NCBI RefSeq assembly: GCF_001021165.1
Contig: NZ_AZAY01000023.1
Location: 62,001-126,000 of the forward strand
DNA: 64,000 bases
Reading direction: 5' to 3'
From: Marinitoga sp. 1197
Lineage (GTDB): Bacteria; Thermotogota; Thermotogae; Petrotogales; Petrotogaceae
Position numbers and translations under genes: made by a program. Below the pieces are notes generated by a model that worked only from the letters and a program-made list of their open reading frames with translations, was not told the origin of the DNA and made no database searches. This document shows, in pieces, positions 8,206-16,456 of the stretch (position 1 is its first letter; every line of letters begins with the position of its first letter).

Positions 8206-8214
8206 ATTATATCA
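8206..8214 (-). promoter_or_regulatory. Extended -10 promoter of adh
   Basis: Read on the minus strand the sequence is TGATATAAT, an extended -10, about 40 nt upstream of the adh ATG. Confidence 0.55.
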
Positions 8215-8287
8215 CAAAATTTTATAATTTCTACATTTTTTGTAAGAAATAAAACGTTGGAGTTTGTAGAAATATAGTTGATAGTAT

Positions 8288-9175
8288 TTAACTTTTTTGA
8301 ATAGTCCAATTATTTAATATTATTCTAAAATTCCATTTTTTTTCTTCAAAAGGCTGAAAAGTGAGAAATTTTTGGTATTTTTTTGCAATTTCTAGAGAAT
8401 CATAAAAACCATTGGATGGTTCTAAAGCACAATTAAACTGATTTTTGAAACCACATTCATTTTTCCATATACCTAAATAGGGAACTTCGGGGAATTCTAT
8501 AGTATATAATAATTTGTTGTTATTTAGAGTTAAACCAGCAGATGTAACTTTATCTATTAAATAGAATTTTTCAGTATTTTTAGAGCTTTTTGGTAAAAAT
8601 TTATTTAATCTATAATTATTGTATTCAGGGTAAGAACATATGTTTTCCACGTTACCAAGAAATTTGCTTTTATGTACATTTATAACTTTTTTAACGTTTA
8701 ATATTATTTCGCTATTTTCATCGATAGCGATTAAACCGTGAAATGTCCAAAATCCTCTAAATATATTATTAGATAAATTTTTTACAGAATAAGCCAAAAA
8801 AATTTTATTTTTTTCTAAGTGGATTGTTCGTTTGAAAATATAATTAAATTTGGGGCTTATTACTTCACAATGAATATTATTATTTTTTTTATAACAGTTC
8901 CATGGAATAGACCATAATTCTCCATGATCTGGTAAAATTTCGCCGAAATATTCTTCAAATGGATATTTCCCTTTATCTACGTTTGGAAACATTTCATCGA
9001 TTCCTGAAGTATCATAATTTTCAAAAGGATCTCCGTATTTAGGTAATTTATATTCAGTAGTTCTAAATAAAACTTCAAAACTCTGTGGTTTATAAAAAAT
9101 AGAAGCAATTTTAGCTCCTAAATCAGGAAATAGTTTCAAACTAATAAAATTGTTTTCTAAACAGATAATCCTCAC
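8288..9175 (-). CDS. Aldose 1-epimerase-like (galactose mutarotase fold) protein
   Basis: The protein is about 295 residues when started at GTG 9175 (MRIICLENNFISLKLFPDLG), which has GGAGATGAT just upstream. An upstream ATG at 9217 would lie inside a terminator hairpin and is rejected. The body matches the galactose-mutarotase-like beta-sandwich: LFPDLGAKIASI near the N-terminus, GIDEMFPNV, the HGELW segment with a conserved His, and ALEPSNGFYDS near the C-terminus. It probably interconverts sugar anomers or binds a sugar in the cytosol. The exact substrate is unknown, and a DUF4432-type non-canonical epimerase is an alternative. Confidence 0.75.
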   Translation of the reverse strand: MRIICLENNFISLKLFPDLGAKIASIFYKPQSFEVLFRTTEYKLPKYGDPFENYDTSGIDEMFPNVDKGKYPFEEYFGEILPDHGELWSIPWNCYKKNNNIHCEVISPKFNYIFKRTIHLEKNKIFLAYSVKNLSNNIFRGFWTFHGLIAIDENSEIILNVKKVINVHKSKFLGNVENICSYPEYNNYRLNKFLPKSSKNTEKFYLIDKVTSAGLTLNNNKLLYTIEFPEVPYLGIWKNECGFKNQFNCALEPSNGFYDSLEIAKKYQKFLTFQPFEEKKWNFRIILNNWTIQKS

Positions 9176-9197
9176 GATATCATCTCCGAAATTGAAT

Positions 9198-9224
9198 AAA
9201 AGCGATGCGTAAAGCATCGCTTTT
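9198..9224 (-). terminator. Terminator after metS-like gene
   Basis: The stem GCGATGC/GCATCGC (9202-9208 and 9214-9220) is flanked by A/T runs. On the minus strand it ends the NSS transporter unit with a TTTTATT run. Confidence 0.85.
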
Positions 9225-9225
9225 A

Positions 9226-9327
9226 TTATTTTTTATTTGCTTTTGCTGCAATATTTAAAGACCATGCTAAACCACCAAATAATACAACTCCAGCAAAAAT
9301 CATAAAGAATATAGCGCTTCCAGACAT
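9226..9327 (-). CDS. metS: MetS-type small subunit of NSS transporter (33 aa)
   Basis: A single-span protein, MSGSAIFFMIFAGVVLFGGL followed by AWSLNIAAKANKK. It matches the putative methionine/alanine importer small-subunit family (MetS), known from the Corynebacterium MetPS system as an essential partner of the large NSS transporter. It lies 12 nt downstream of the NSS gene on the same strand and is followed by a terminator. A strong GGGGGCT ribosome site precedes the ATG. The length (33 codons) and the conserved FxxFAGxxLFGGLxW pattern are typical. Its small size makes it easy to miss in annotation. Confidence 0.85.
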   Translation of the reverse strand: MSGSAIFFMIFAGVVLFGGLAWSLNIAAKANKK

Positions 9328-9339
9328 ATTTTAGCCCCC

Positions 9340-10854
9340 TTATTCTTCTTCAATAGTAATTTTCGTCACTTTTTCACTATATTTATCATCTTTTGAAGGT
9401 AATTTTGAGAATATAAATGCTATTATTGGTACAATTAGGAAAATAATAAAGCCAACAGTTAGTGCCCATGATTCATAACCACCATATGGATTTTTAATTT
9501 CATCTGCTATATTTAACCCTAATATAGCAATTAATACAATAGGGATAATGTATTTTAAAGAAATATCAAACCATTTGCCAATTTTTATTTCAGATACTGA
9601 ATTTATATATTCTCTCAGATTTTCTGCTCCTAATACCCAACCAATAATGATGGATTCTAAAATACCAACAACCAATAATGCGTATGTACCCATGAAATGA
9701 TCTATAATATCTAACCAATACAAACCACCCTGAGTTGCAAATAAAAGACCAAAAATAAAGCCTAATATTGAGAATCCGATTAAAAATGATTTTTTATTAA
9801 CTTTGAATTTATCTCCAGCAGCAGCTTCTATAGCTTCTACTAAAGAGAAGGCAGAATCAATTCCTAATGTTAATAACATTATGAAGAAAGCTAAACCTAT
9901 AATCGATTGAACTATAACTCCACCGGGAATCAATGATATTGCCTGTGGATAAACAACAAATGCCAACCCAACTCCACCACTAACAACTTTGTCTACAGGT
10001 ACGCTCATTTGTTGAGCCATATAACCTAAAACAGAGAATACAGCGATACCGGCTAAAAATGATGTAGCAGAATTACCAAGGGCAGTAATAATAGCATTAT
10101 TTGCAACATCATTCTTTTTATCATTGTAACTTCCGTATGCTATCATAATACCAAATGCAACACTTAATGAGAAGAAAATTTGCCCAAAAGCATTAGCCCA
10201 AACTCTTGGATCGCCTAATTTTGAAAAGTTTGGTTCAAATAAGAAATTTAAACCTGTAGCTGCTCCTGGTAATGTAACGCCTCTAATTCCTAAAAGTAAT
10301 AATAAAATTACTGGTAATGGAACTGTCCACATAACTGTTTTTCCAACAGATTCTGTACCTTTTCTTAATATTAAATATATCCATAACCATGAAATAAGAA
10401 GTCCGATAACAATAGGCCATCTCAATCCGCCGAGTTGCCCTGGGCCATCGGTTAATTTTAAGAAATCACCGAAAAAAAATCCCTTTGGATCATCTTTCCA
10501 CGCAGTTCCTAATGAAAAATATAAATAGTTAAATATCCATGCCATAATTACATTATAATAAAAAGTAATTATAGCTCCAGTAATTACTGCCCACCAACCA
10601 ATTGCTTCAGCACTTTTATTTATTTTCCCTAAAGCCTTTGGAGCACTACTTTGAAGGCCCTGACCTATTCCGAATTCAGCCATCAAAATTGGAATACCGG
10701 CTAAAAATAAAGCAACGAAATATGGAATATAAAAAGCTCCGCCACCATTTGAATAAGCCATGTAAGGGAATCTCCATGCATTACCTAATCCAGCAGCTGA
10801 CCCGATGGCAGCTAAAACAAACGCCCACCTTGAACCCCACTTTTGTCTTGCCAC
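9340..10854 (-). CDS. metP: Sodium-dependent amino acid transporter, NSS family
   Basis: A 504-residue polytopic membrane protein with 11-12 predicted helices. The N-terminal signature WGSRWAFVLAAIGSAAGLGN, then WRFPY, is the canonical Na+/substrate site of the neurotransmitter:sodium symporter family. It is followed by GGGAF and by GIDSAFSLVEA, the TM8-type region. With the small MetS-like gene directly downstream, import of methionine or alanine is the best guess. A good promoter lies upstream (10977-11005). The specificity-based symbol is tentative; NSS family membership is secure. Confidence 0.92.
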   Translation of the reverse strand: MARQKWGSRWAFVLAAIGSAAGLGNAWRFPYMAYSNGGGAFYIPYFVALFLAGIPILMAEFGIGQGLQSSAPKALGKINKSAEAIGWWAVITGAIITFYYNVIMAWIFNYLYFSLGTAWKDDPKGFFFGDFLKLTDGPGQLGGLRWPIVIGLLISWLWIYLILRKGTESVGKTVMWTVPLPVILLLLLGIRGVTLPGAATGLNFLFEPNFSKLGDPRVWANAFGQIFFSLSVAFGIMIAYGSYNDKKNDVANNAIITALGNSATSFLAGIAVFSVLGYMAQQMSVPVDKVVSGGVGLAFVVYPQAISLIPGGVIVQSIIGLAFFIMLLTLGIDSAFSLVEAIEAAAGDKFKVNKKSFLIGFSILGFIFGLLFATQGGLYWLDIIDHFMGTYALLVVGILESIIIGWVLGAENLREYINSVSEIKIGKWFDISLKYIIPIVLIAILGLNIADEIKNPYGGYESWALTVGFIIFLIVPIIAFIFSKLPSKDDKYSEKVTKITIEEE

Positions 10855-10976
10855 AAAACCACTCCTTCCATATTAAAATAAAAAAAATAATATTGCATTT
10901 ATATATATTTTATTACTATTTATAGTTTTAAATAACAAAAAGCATGAAAAATATTTCATATATGTTAATCAATTAT

Positions 10977-11005
10977 ATAATACCATAATTTGACTGTAAA
11001 GTCAA
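10977..11005 (-). promoter_or_regulatory. Promoter of NSS transporter operon
   Basis: On the minus strand TTGACT (-35, 11005-11000) and TATTAT (-10, 10982-10977) are 17 nt apart, with an upstream TGG forming an extended -10. The -35 is one arm of the inverted repeat TTGACT-GTAA-AGTCAA (10990-11005), a possible operator. Confidence 0.7.
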
Positions 11006-11049
11006 TATCTGGCATAAAAAAAAGTGTTTTTATAGCAAGAAAAATTAAC

Positions 11050-11078
11050 TTGACATAATATGAATTTTATGATATAAT
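11050..11078 (+). promoter_or_regulatory. Consensus sigma-70 promoter of lysO
   Basis: TTGACA (11050-11055) and TATAAT (11073-11078) match consensus perfectly with a 17-nt spacer. The predicted transcription start is near 11085, immediately before the leader hairpin. Confidence 0.9.
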
Positions 11079-11085
11079 TATCATT

Positions 11086-11115
11086 GGCAACCTTGAAATT
11101 GGGTTGCCGTTTTTT
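11086..11115 (+). terminator. Leader attenuator of lysO
   Basis: GGCAACC (11086-11092) pairs with GGTTGCC (11102-11108) and is followed by GTTTTTT, giving an intrinsic terminator in the 5' leader before the first gene. The loop sequence CCTTGAAATTG can instead pair with CAATTTAAGG (11116-11125), which includes the ribosome binding site. Two mutually exclusive folds are therefore possible. Confidence 0.7.
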
Positions 11116-11132
11116 CAATTTAAGGAGATGAT

Positions 11133-11405
11133 ATGATGCTATGGATAATATTAATATCTTTTTTGGTTGGTATGTTTTTAGGGATGAAAGGAAAGTTATT
11201 GTTTATAAAAAGATATAAACCAGTTACCTATATTACAGTTCTATTGTTATTTTTTATGGGGTTTGAAATAGGTTCAGATCAAGATTTAATATCAAAATTA
11301 TCAGAAATAGGATATTTATCATTATATATAGCTTTATTTTCAATTGCTGGAAGTATGATTTTAACAACAATATATGAAAAATTTTTTAGGGGGAATAGTA
11401 AATGA
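11133..11405 (+). CDS. lysO1: LysO-type lysine exporter, N-terminal half
   Basis: A 90-residue membrane protein with three predicted helices. It has the N-terminal features of the LysO (YbjE/DUF340) family, including GMFLGMKGK near residue 12 and FFMGFEIGSDQDL near residue 45. In E. coli LysO is one ~300-residue polypeptide that exports lysine. Here the N-terminal domain is separate, and its stop overlaps the start of the second half by 4 nt (ATGA), which suggests a stoichiometric two-subunit transporter. It has AAGGAG upstream and is controlled by the leader at 11086-11115. Confidence 0.8.
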   Translation: MMLWIILISFLVGMFLGMKGKLLFIKRYKPVTYITVLLLFFMGFEIGSDQDLISKLSEIGYLSLYIALFSIAGSMILTTIYEKFFRGNSK

Positions 11406-11974
11406 TTTTATTACTTAGTTCTGTTATTATGGGTATTTTAAGTGGATACTTTTTTAAATTTAGTATTCCAGGAAATTTAATAACTGTGTTATTAATGTTG
11501 CTTGTTTTTACTGTTGGTGTTGATATTGGATCTGAAGAAAATATTTTATTTAAAATAAAAAAGAGTTTGAAAACTATATTTATTCAATCATTTTTAATAA
11601 TTGTTGGTAGCCTTTTTTTTGGAGGTTTAGTTTCTTTGTTTACTAATTTAACATTTAAAGAAGCAGCAGGTGCTTCAGCTGGTTTGGGATGGTATTCTTT
11701 ATCTGGAATAATGATAAGTTCCTTACACTCCCCATTTTTGGGAGCCGTATCTTTTACTACAAATGTTATAAGAGAAGTGTTAGGGATTATTTTAATTCCG
11801 ATTTATTCAAAATTTTCACAATTAGGAGCTATTTCTATAGGTGGTGCAACAACTATGGATACGTTACTGGGGGTAGTTTCTAAAAGTACCAATAAAGAAA
11901 ATACATTAATAGGATTCGGACAAGGAGTAGTTTTATCAGTTGCGATACCTATACTTATCTCTTTAATTTTTTAG
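11402..11974 (+). CDS. lysO2: LysO-type lysine exporter, C-terminal half
   Basis: A 190-residue membrane protein corresponding to the rest of LysO. It contains the second FTVGVDIGSEENI repeat (same pattern as in the partner), AAGASAGLGWYSLSG, and VIREVLGIILIP followed by SIGGATTMDTLL, which are strongly conserved in LysO. It should form the transport pathway with the upstream subunit. It overlaps that gene by 4 nt. It ends 10 nt before the convergent galK stop, and no terminator is visible between them. Confidence 0.88.
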   Translation: MILLLSSVIMGILSGYFFKFSIPGNLITVLLMLLVFTVGVDIGSEENILFKIKKSLKTIFIQSFLIIVGSLFFGGLVSLFTNLTFKEAAGASAGLGWYSLSGIMISSLHSPFLGAVSFTTNVIREVLGIILIPIYSKFSQLGAISIGGATTMDTLLGVVSKSTNKENTLIGFGQGVVLSVAIPILISLIF

Positions 11975-11984
11975 AATATATTAT

Positions 11985-13034
11985 TTATTCAATTTTATCA
12001 ACACCATTTGAACTTTCTACCTTAAAATAATGGAGTTTTATGTTAAATTTTTTTTCATATTGATAGGATAAATCATTAATATAGTATTCGATTTTATTCT
12101 TTTTAGAAAGAATCAAAACAGAACCGCCAAACCCCCCGCCAACAATTCGAGCTCCGCATATTTTATTTTTTAAATATTCAACGATAAAATCTATTTCTTC
12201 ACAGGAGACTTCGTATAAATTTTTTAAACTTTCATGGGATTCAAATAAATATTCTCCTATAATTTCAATATTCCCCATTTTTAGAGCATCTACAGTTTTT
12301 AATACTCTATTATTTTCGTCAAGAATATGTTTTGCTCTTTTATATAAAATATTATCCAGAAAATATAGATCATCATATGACACATCTTTAAAAGTTTTTT
12401 TGTTTAATTTTTCAAGTACCAGATTACATTGCTTTTTTCTAATATTGTATTCTGTGTTTCCTAATTCATGTTTCACCCCGGAATTTATAATATAAAAATT
12501 ATAATCTTTTAAATTTAAGGGGATATATTCATATTTTTTTGTGAATGTATCTATTAGTAAAGCATTTTTTTCTTTTGAGAGAGCAGAAGCATATTGATCC
12601 ATAATACCGCAATTTAAACCAATATATTGATTTTCAACTTTCCATGAAATTTTTGCTATCTCTTCTTTTGTTAAATTTAAATTAAATATGTCATTAATGG
12701 CATATGCAGAAACAATTTCCAGAGCAGCAGAACTGGAAAGCCCTGCACCAATTGGTAATGTTGAATCAATATGAAATTTCATAGGAGGTATATCAGAATA
12801 CTTTTTTTTGATTTCTAGTATAATACCAATAATATAATCTGCCCAAGTATTAGTTTTTCTTAATTCGTTTATGGATATTTCTTGATTTAAATTTTTTGAA
12901 TGAAATAAAAATTTATCTGATTTTTTTATATCTAAAAAAATATATTTATTTATTGCAAAAGGTAATACATATCCATCATTATAATCAGTATGTTCTCCTA
13001 TTATATTAATTCTTCCTGGAGCTTTATATTTCAT
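11985..13034 (-). CDS. galK: Galactokinase
   Basis: A 349-residue GHMP kinase that phosphorylates galactose at C1 (Leloir pathway). The galactokinase signature GRINIIGEHTDYNDGYVLPF is at residues 6-25. The ATP-binding loop is GAGLSSSAALE near residue 98, and the third GHMP motif is ARIVGGGFGGSVL near residue 297. It is the last gene of the seven-gene galactoside operon. Its ATG overlaps the galT stop by 4 nt. The full set of motifs leaves no doubt about the family. Confidence 0.97.
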   Translation of the reverse strand: MKYKAPGRINIIGEHTDYNDGYVLPFAINKYIFLDIKKSDKFLFHSKNLNQEISINELRKTNTWADYIIGIILEIKKKYSDIPPMKFHIDSTLPIGAGLSSSAALEIVSAYAINDIFNLNLTKEEIAKISWKVENQYIGLNCGIMDQYASALSKEKNALLIDTFTKKYEYIPLNLKDYNFYIINSGVKHELGNTEYNIRKKQCNLVLEKLNKKTFKDVSYDDLYFLDNILYKRAKHILDENNRVLKTVDALKMGNIEIIGEYLFESHESLKNLYEVSCEEIDFIVEYLKNKICGARIVGGGFGGSVLILSKKNKIEYYINDLSYQYEKKFNIKLHYFKVESSNGVDKIE

Positions 13035-13990
13035 TTTATCTCCACCTTTATATTTTTCAATTGTTCTGCCGCCTTTTCAGGATCAACAGGGTTTATAAAA
13101 GCCCATGTTCCACTTTCTACACTGGCAATCCATTTTATTAAATTCGGACCTCTCATTGGAGAGATAAATTCTACATGGAAATGAAAGAAATGTGTACTCT
13201 TGTTTATATTAAAAGGTTTTTGAAAAAACATCATCATATAAGGAAATGGAGTATCAAATAATTTATTATATTTATTTGTAATAACTTTTAGAACAAGGGC
13301 GAATTCTTTCTTTTCTTTGTTTGATAATTCATAAATTGTTTCAATATGTCTTTTTGGATAAATGTGTACTTCATATGGATAACGAGCGTAAAAAGGAACT
13401 AAGGCAATAAAATTTTCTGTGTCATATATGATTCTTTCATTTATTTTAATTTCTTCTTTGATAATTTCACATATAGTACAGGTTTTCTTTTCAACATACC
13501 ATTTTTCCATGGATTGCATTTTTGCTTTTATTCTTGGAGGCAAAAAAGGAAATGCATATAATTGTCCGTGAGGGTGTGGCAAAGTAGCTCCAACTTCTTT
13601 CCCTTTGTTTTCAAAAATAAATATATATTTTATAAAGTCATATTTTGAAAGTGTTAAAGTTCTATCAGCCCACATATTTATTAATTTTTCAATTTGTTTT
13701 ATTGACATTTTGGATAACTCAGAATTATGTTCTTTGGTATATACAATAACTTCACAAAAACCTTGAGATTTCTCTTTAATTAAAACTTTACTTTTATTTT
13801 CAATTTCCGGTGCATCTTTTTTTAATGCCGGAAATCTATTTTCAAAACTTACTAAATCATATTCAGCAGGTAACTCTAATACCCCAGGACAAATTGGGCA
13901 GCTATTTTCAGGAAGATTTGGCCTTTTTTGCCGTGAGGAGGATATCATTACCCATTCATCAGTAATGGGATTATATCTTCTTTCAAACAT
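13031..13990 (-). CDS. galT: Galactose-1-phosphate uridylyltransferase
   Basis: About 319 residues from ATG 13990 (MFERRYNPITDEWVMISSSR). The HIT-type active site GATLPHPHGQ carries the nucleophilic His of the His-Pro-His triad. Cys pairs CPIC (residues ~32-35) and CTIC probably bind zinc. A second conserved segment is FHFHVEF. It transfers UMP between UDP-glucose and galactose-1-phosphate. The upstream in-frame ATG at 14035 would overlap galA by more than 50 nt and is rejected. The chosen start overlaps the galA stop by 8 nt. Confidence 0.95.
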   Translation of the reverse strand: MFERRYNPITDEWVMISSSRQKRPNLPENSCPICPGVLELPAEYDLVSFENRFPALKKDAPEIENKSKVLIKEKSQGFCEVIVYTKEHNSELSKMSIKQIEKLINMWADRTLTLSKYDFIKYIFIFENKGKEVGATLPHPHGQLYAFPFLPPRIKAKMQSMEKWYVEKKTCTICEIIKEEIKINERIIYDTENFIALVPFYARYPYEVHIYPKRHIETIYELSNKEKKEFALVLKVITNKYNKLFDTPFPYMMMFFQKPFNINKSTHFFHFHVEFISPMRGPNLIKWIASVESGTWAFINPVDPEKAAEQLKNIKVEIK

Positions 13991-15629
13991 TATTATCACT
14001 CTTTTCGCTGTAATAATAGAATAATCTTTTATCATTTTTTAATTCTATAGTTTTTTCCAATTCTGGATATTCTATATCTGAAAAAATTTTATATTCAATA
14101 TTGTTTAAATTTATCTTTATATTTATTCTTCCATAAAATGGTAAGTAAGATATTATTTCGTATTCGTTATTAATATTCATTAATCCTTTAACACTATATG
14201 TTCCATTTCTAAACTTTAAGGTTTTGAAATATATATCTTTTTTTAATTCTTTTGATAAATTATCACATTGTATAGTCATATTATTTAAAAAACTTGATAC
14301 ATAAGCATGCATTTCAACTATTTTACTATTTAATCCGGAGTTTTTTGTGTTTAATAATAAACAACCTGGATTATTCCACCACCATTTTTCATTCATGAAA
14401 AATTTAGAAATTGTATTTTTTAACGAATAAACATAGGGGGATACAAAGTCATAATCATCAATATTACAATGTGGCGATGTTCCTATTTCCATTCCATCTA
14501 CATAATTAAATGAAGGCAATAAGGGAGCTTTACAGCCTAAAATAAAATTATCTTTTAAACTTTCTTTTATAATTTTCATACCAATATGATAGGCTTCAAT
14601 AGGAGTAACATTTAAATATCTTTTTCCTGGAGTAGCTCCAGAGAATAAAAAATCAATTTTAAAATATTGTATTCCATTATTTTTTAAATACAAAAATGTT
14701 TTCTTGATATATTCTTGTGCATCAGGGTGAGTTGTATCTAAAGCGTATATTTTTTTGTTAAAATAAATATAAGCCACTTTTGGTAAATTATTTTCATCTT
14801 TTATTAACCATTCTTTGTGTTTTTTGAAAATTTCTGATGTCTCTGATATGCTAAATGGCGCTAACCATAAACCTGTAATATATCCGTATTTATTAATAGT
14901 TTTAGATATTTCGGAAATTTTTGGAAATGAATCTTTAGGTATCCAATCTCCAATATCTTTTTGCCATGAATCATCTAATTGAAAAACATCATATTTAAAA
15001 TCTTTTGATAATTCAAGATTTTTTAAAATATTATTCCATTTAAATTTTTTTAAATATAAATATTTCGAGGACCATACAACAGGCTTCCATTTGGAAAATT
15101 TAATATTGTTTTCAGCTTTTACATAATCTGCATAAATTTCCAGAAGTTTTTCTAAAGGCATATTTTCTAAATAAATAAAGGATTCAATATTTGTAAAATC
15201 TTCAAAAATTTTATCAAAATAATCAAGATATCCGATAACTTCGTTGTTTTTAATAATGAAAAATGGGTGTGCAAATTTTGAAGTCAAAAATCCATATAAA
15301 GCATTTTTTTTACCTAAAAAATAATCAGAAACAATACTTTCCTTAATTAATTCTGAAAAGATATGATTACAACATTCTGACCTTTTCATATGAGATGTAT
15401 AATATTTATCTGTATCAATAACTTTTGAACTTCCCGAACTTTGCCAGTTATTTATAAATAAAAATCTGTCGCCAATATCTCTAAAAATTTCAATTCGACC
15501 AGGTTTTCCCTTTATTTTTCCTCTAACAATAAATCCTTCGGGGATTTTTTCTATATAAAATCTAAGTATATAATTGTTATTTTTAATCTCTAAAAAATGA
15601 TCGATATATTTTATATTAAATATATTCAT
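13983..15629 (-). CDS. galA: Alpha-galactosidase, GH36
   Basis: About 548 residues from ATG 15629, close to the ~552 of Thermotoga maritima GalA. Catalytic motifs: FQLDDSWQKDIGDW near the start of the barrel, and YFKIDFLF with the nucleophile Asp. The general acid lies downstream in DGMEIGTSPHCNIDDYDF. No signal peptide, so it cleaves alpha-galactosides after import by the adjacent ABC system. A longer reading frame up to 15752 exists but its extra N-terminus lies inside the permease gene. GGTGG precedes the chosen ATG. It sits between the permeases and galT in the same operon. Confidence 0.93.
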   Translation of the reverse strand: MNIFNIKYIDHFLEIKNNNYILRFYIEKIPEGFIVRGKIKGKPGRIEIFRDIGDRFLFINNWQSSGSSKVIDTDKYYTSHMKRSECCNHIFSELIKESIVSDYFLGKKNALYGFLTSKFAHPFFIIKNNEVIGYLDYFDKIFEDFTNIESFIYLENMPLEKLLEIYADYVKAENNIKFSKWKPVVWSSKYLYLKKFKWNNILKNLELSKDFKYDVFQLDDSWQKDIGDWIPKDSFPKISEISKTINKYGYITGLWLAPFSISETSEIFKKHKEWLIKDENNLPKVAYIYFNKKIYALDTTHPDAQEYIKKTFLYLKNNGIQYFKIDFLFSGATPGKRYLNVTPIEAYHIGMKIIKESLKDNFILGCKAPLLPSFNYVDGMEIGTSPHCNIDDYDFVSPYVYSLKNTISKFFMNEKWWWNNPGCLLLNTKNSGLNSKIVEMHAYVSSFLNNMTIQCDNLSKELKKDIYFKTLKFRNGTYSVKGLMNINNEYEIISYLPFYGRINIKINLNNIEYKIFSDIEYPELEKTIELKNDKRLFYYYSEKSDNNV

Positions 15630-15637
15630 AAAACCAC

Positions 15638-16456
15638 CTATCCTTTTACTGACCCGGCTAAAAGACCTTTTATAAAATATTTTCCAAGTGCAATATATAC
15701 AATAAGTGTTGGTAAGGCAGCAATTAAAGCACCTGCCATCTGTATGTTCCATTCAACAACCTGACTTCCTGCTAAGTTAACAAGAGCTACGGTTATAGGT
15801 TGCTTGGCAGGATTACTGGTAACTGTTACTGCAAATAGAAATTCATTCCATATATTTGTAAATTGCCAGATAGCAACGACAACAAAACCTGGTAGTGAGA
15901 TTGGCAATAAAATTTTTGTATAAACATCATATAGGTTTGCACCATCAATAGAAGCGGCTTCTATTAATTCATCAGGGACTTCTTCATAATAATTTTTAAA
16001 CATAAGTGTTGTGATTGGTATACCATAAATTACATGTATTATAATTAACGCAGGAATTGTGCCATATAGCCCAATTTTCTGAAAAAATTGTATTAAAGGA
16101 AATAAAACACTTTGATAAGGGATAAACATACCGAATAAGATAAGTGCAAAAATGAGATTTGAAAATTTAAATTTTAATTTAGAAAGAGCAAATCCATTTA
16201 TAGACCCTAAAAAAGCTGATATAATTGTTGCCGGTATTGTTAAATAAAAACTATTTTTCATATTTGGAGCTAATTTCTTAAATGCACCAATAAATCCGTC
16301 AAAAGAAAAATGTTTTGGGAAATTCCACATAGTAGCGATGGAAATTTCACTTAATGGTTTAAAACTTGTTATTAAAGTGACATAAAATGGCGTAATAAAA
16401 AATAAAGATACTAATATCAATATTATATATGAAATAGATATTTTAATTTTTGTCAT
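15638..16456 (-). CDS. Sugar ABC transporter permease, MalG type
   Basis: A 272-residue inner-membrane protein with six predicted helices. The ABC permease EAA motif is EAASIDGANLYDVYTKILLP (about residues 166-185), which docks the ATPase. It begins with a short cytoplasmic segment and ends with a basic tail (ALGKYFIKGLLAGSVKG), as usual for MalG-type CUT1 permeases. Its ATG overlaps the partner permease by 4 nt, and galA follows 8 nt later. With the binding protein at 17437 it should import galactosides. No ATPase gene is present in the operon. Confidence 0.93.
   Translation of the reverse strand: MTKIKISISYIILILVSLFFITPFYVTLITSFKPLSEISIATMWNFPKHFSFDGFIGAFKKLAPNMKNSFYLTIPATIISAFLGSINGFALSKLKFKFSNLIFALILFGMFIPYQSVLFPLIQFFQKIGLYGTIPALIIIHVIYGIPITTLMFKNYYEEVPDELIEAASIDGANLYDVYTKILLPISLPGFVVVAIWQFTNIWNEFLFAVTVTSNPAKQPITVALVNLAGSQVVEWNIQMAGALIAALPTLIVYIALGKYFIKGLLAGSVKG

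Noticed and set aside
9176-9217. ATG 9217 start for the epimerase-like gene
   Set aside because: The codon is inside the metS terminator hairpin. GTG 9175 has GGAGATGAT upstream and gives a normal protein start.
15630-15752. N-terminal extension of the alpha-galactosidase
   Set aside because: The extra residues lie inside the MalG-type permease gene in another frame and look nothing like a GH36 start. ATG 15629 has a good ribosome site.
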